From: Sphingomonadales bacterium Ga0077559
GTDB lineage: Bacteria; Pseudomonadota; Alphaproteobacteria; Sphingomonadales; Sphingomonadaceae
Reading direction: 5' to 3'
Assembly: GCA_001464315.1 (NCBI GenBank)
Contig: LNFK01000054.1
Location: 1 to 54,440 of the forward strand
Length of the DNA: 54,440 nt
The position numbers were made by a program, and so were the translations under genes. Below the pieces are notes generated by a model. The model had not been told where the DNA came from and searched no databases. It was given only the letters and a program-made list of their open reading frames with translations. Shown here piece after piece: positions 53,817 to 54,440 of the stretch; the stretch's first letter is position 1; each line of letters starts with the position of its first letter.

Positions 53817-54440
53817 ATGACAAAAGGGATACAGCTACAGTAGGTTTTCGACGCCTGCCCAGATGAAGGGCGACTCACTGCGACGCCAACTGGCAAAGGC
53901 AGAGCGGTTCGCGCTGCAACACGGACTCGAACTTGATACCAGCCTGCGCGATTTGGGTGTGTCAGCTTACACGGGTCAACATCGCAAAAAGGGCGCGCTC
54001 TCCTCATTTCTCGGCAGAATAAAGGCTGGAGAAATAGCCGTAGGCTCGTGGCTGATCGTTGAGAACATCGACAGATTGTCACGGGAAAATGCTTGGGATG
54101 CTTTTGGCATGATCAGGGAAATAGTCGAAAGCGGCATCACGATCGCTTCTCTCGTAGATGATATGATCTATGATCTCCCGAGACTCCAAAAAAGTCCGCA
54201 ACTATTTCAAACCCTGCACGCAGTCTTGACCAAAGGCCATAGGGAGTCGGCTGACAAAGCTGACCGGCTTCAAGAAGTTTGGGCTGAAAAGCGGGCTGGA
54301 ATAATGGATGGCGGAAGAAAAAAGCTCACCCGCCAAGGTCCGGGCTGGCTTTATCTCAACGCCGATGACGCACGAGAGCCCCTTGTCGGTGATTGGGAAT
54401 TTAATGAGCAGGCGCAGATTGTAAGGCGTGCATTTGCCTA
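53817..54440 (+). CDS. Serine recombinase/integrase, partial at right edge, with +1 frameshift near its start
   Basis: The frame from 53821 reads YSYSRFSTPAQMKGDSLRRQ, the resolvase-type N-terminus with the catalytic Ser in RFST. It continues GVSAYTGQHRKKGALSSFLG, SWLIVENIDRLSRENAWD and a linker into the Recombinase domain, and is open to the window edge. The only well-placed ATG (53817) is one base out of frame: ATGACAAAAGGGATAC would read MTKGYSYSRFST if one G were missing. The next in-frame ATG (53863) lies after the catalytic Ser. So the gene is frameshifted by one base, uses programmed +1 shifting, or has a base error. Large serine recombinases commonly integrate phages or islands; this one abuts interrupted arfB. 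Confidence 0.85.

Noticed and set aside
53774-54082. 102-codon minus-strand ORF at the right end
   Set aside because: Antisense to the serine recombinase, with no independent support.

Overview
The window reads as chromosomal DNA of a sphingomonad (Alphaproteobacteria, Sphingomonadales; Sphingopyxis/Sphingorhabdus-like). This rests on gene content rather than rRNA. It has a CtrA regulator behind a promoter with a TTAA-N7-TTAA box and clustered GANTC (CcrM) sites, several TonB-dependent receptors, a TPR-sulfotransferase next to a receptor, a UPF0262 protein, and intergenic inverted repeats of a type common in this group. No rRNA, tRNA or CRISPR array was seen.

Layout. 1-2.6 kb is scarred: an edge-truncated ORF with a His-x-His motif, a class III aminotransferase that seems to lack its usual N-terminus, and a decayed gene in which the plug of a TonB-dependent receptor runs in frame into the Rossmann half of an MDR dehydrogenase. 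2.8-10 kb is a formate module: purU, fdsG, fdsB, mobA, fdsA, fdsD, fdhD. It holds a formate-releasing deformylase, a soluble NAD-dependent Mo/W formate dehydrogenase and two cofactor or maturation factors, with start/stop overlaps suggesting one operon. 10.4-13.8 kb has an orphan mreB and ahpC-ahpF. 13.8-17.5 kb has an acyl-CoA dehydrogenase, a Tat-exported PhoD phosphatase and tryptophan 2,3-dioxygenase. 18-27 kb looks like an uptake and catabolism locus: TetR/BetI-like regulator, Rieske oxygenase, FAD oxidoreductase, APC permease, TonB receptor and TPR-sulfotransferase. 27-31.8 kb is a molybdenum hydroxylase locus (mocA, xdhC, iorA-like, iorB-like, GNAT). 32.4-35.2 kb is a cobalamin riboswitch driving btuB and a small unrecognised membrane protein that may complete B12 uptake. 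35-53.6 kb is mostly housekeeping: a second PhoD, a PH-domain pair, nitronate monooxygenase, vapBC, lysC, ubiG, dnaB, UPF0262, a GH25-like protein, cdd, dcd, DoxX, a saccharopine-dehydrogenase-like protein, a PPP phosphatase, an M28 peptidase, ctrA, LysR/pirin and wrbA.

At the right end a mobile element begins. The arfB (yaeJ) release-factor gene is cut just after its GGQ-coding motif, and about 60 bp further on lies a serine recombinase that runs off the window. The arfB GGQ codons are therefore the likely integration site. The recombinase reading frame is separated from the only well-placed ATG by one extra base, which would remove the catalytic serine unless a +1 frameshift occurs.

The most unusual items are the arfB/serine recombinase junction and its frameshift, the TonB-receptor/dehydrogenase chimera, the riboswitch-linked membrane protein, the Rieske/FAD/APC/TonB locus with a clear TetR operator, and the methylation-site cluster upstream of ctrA.
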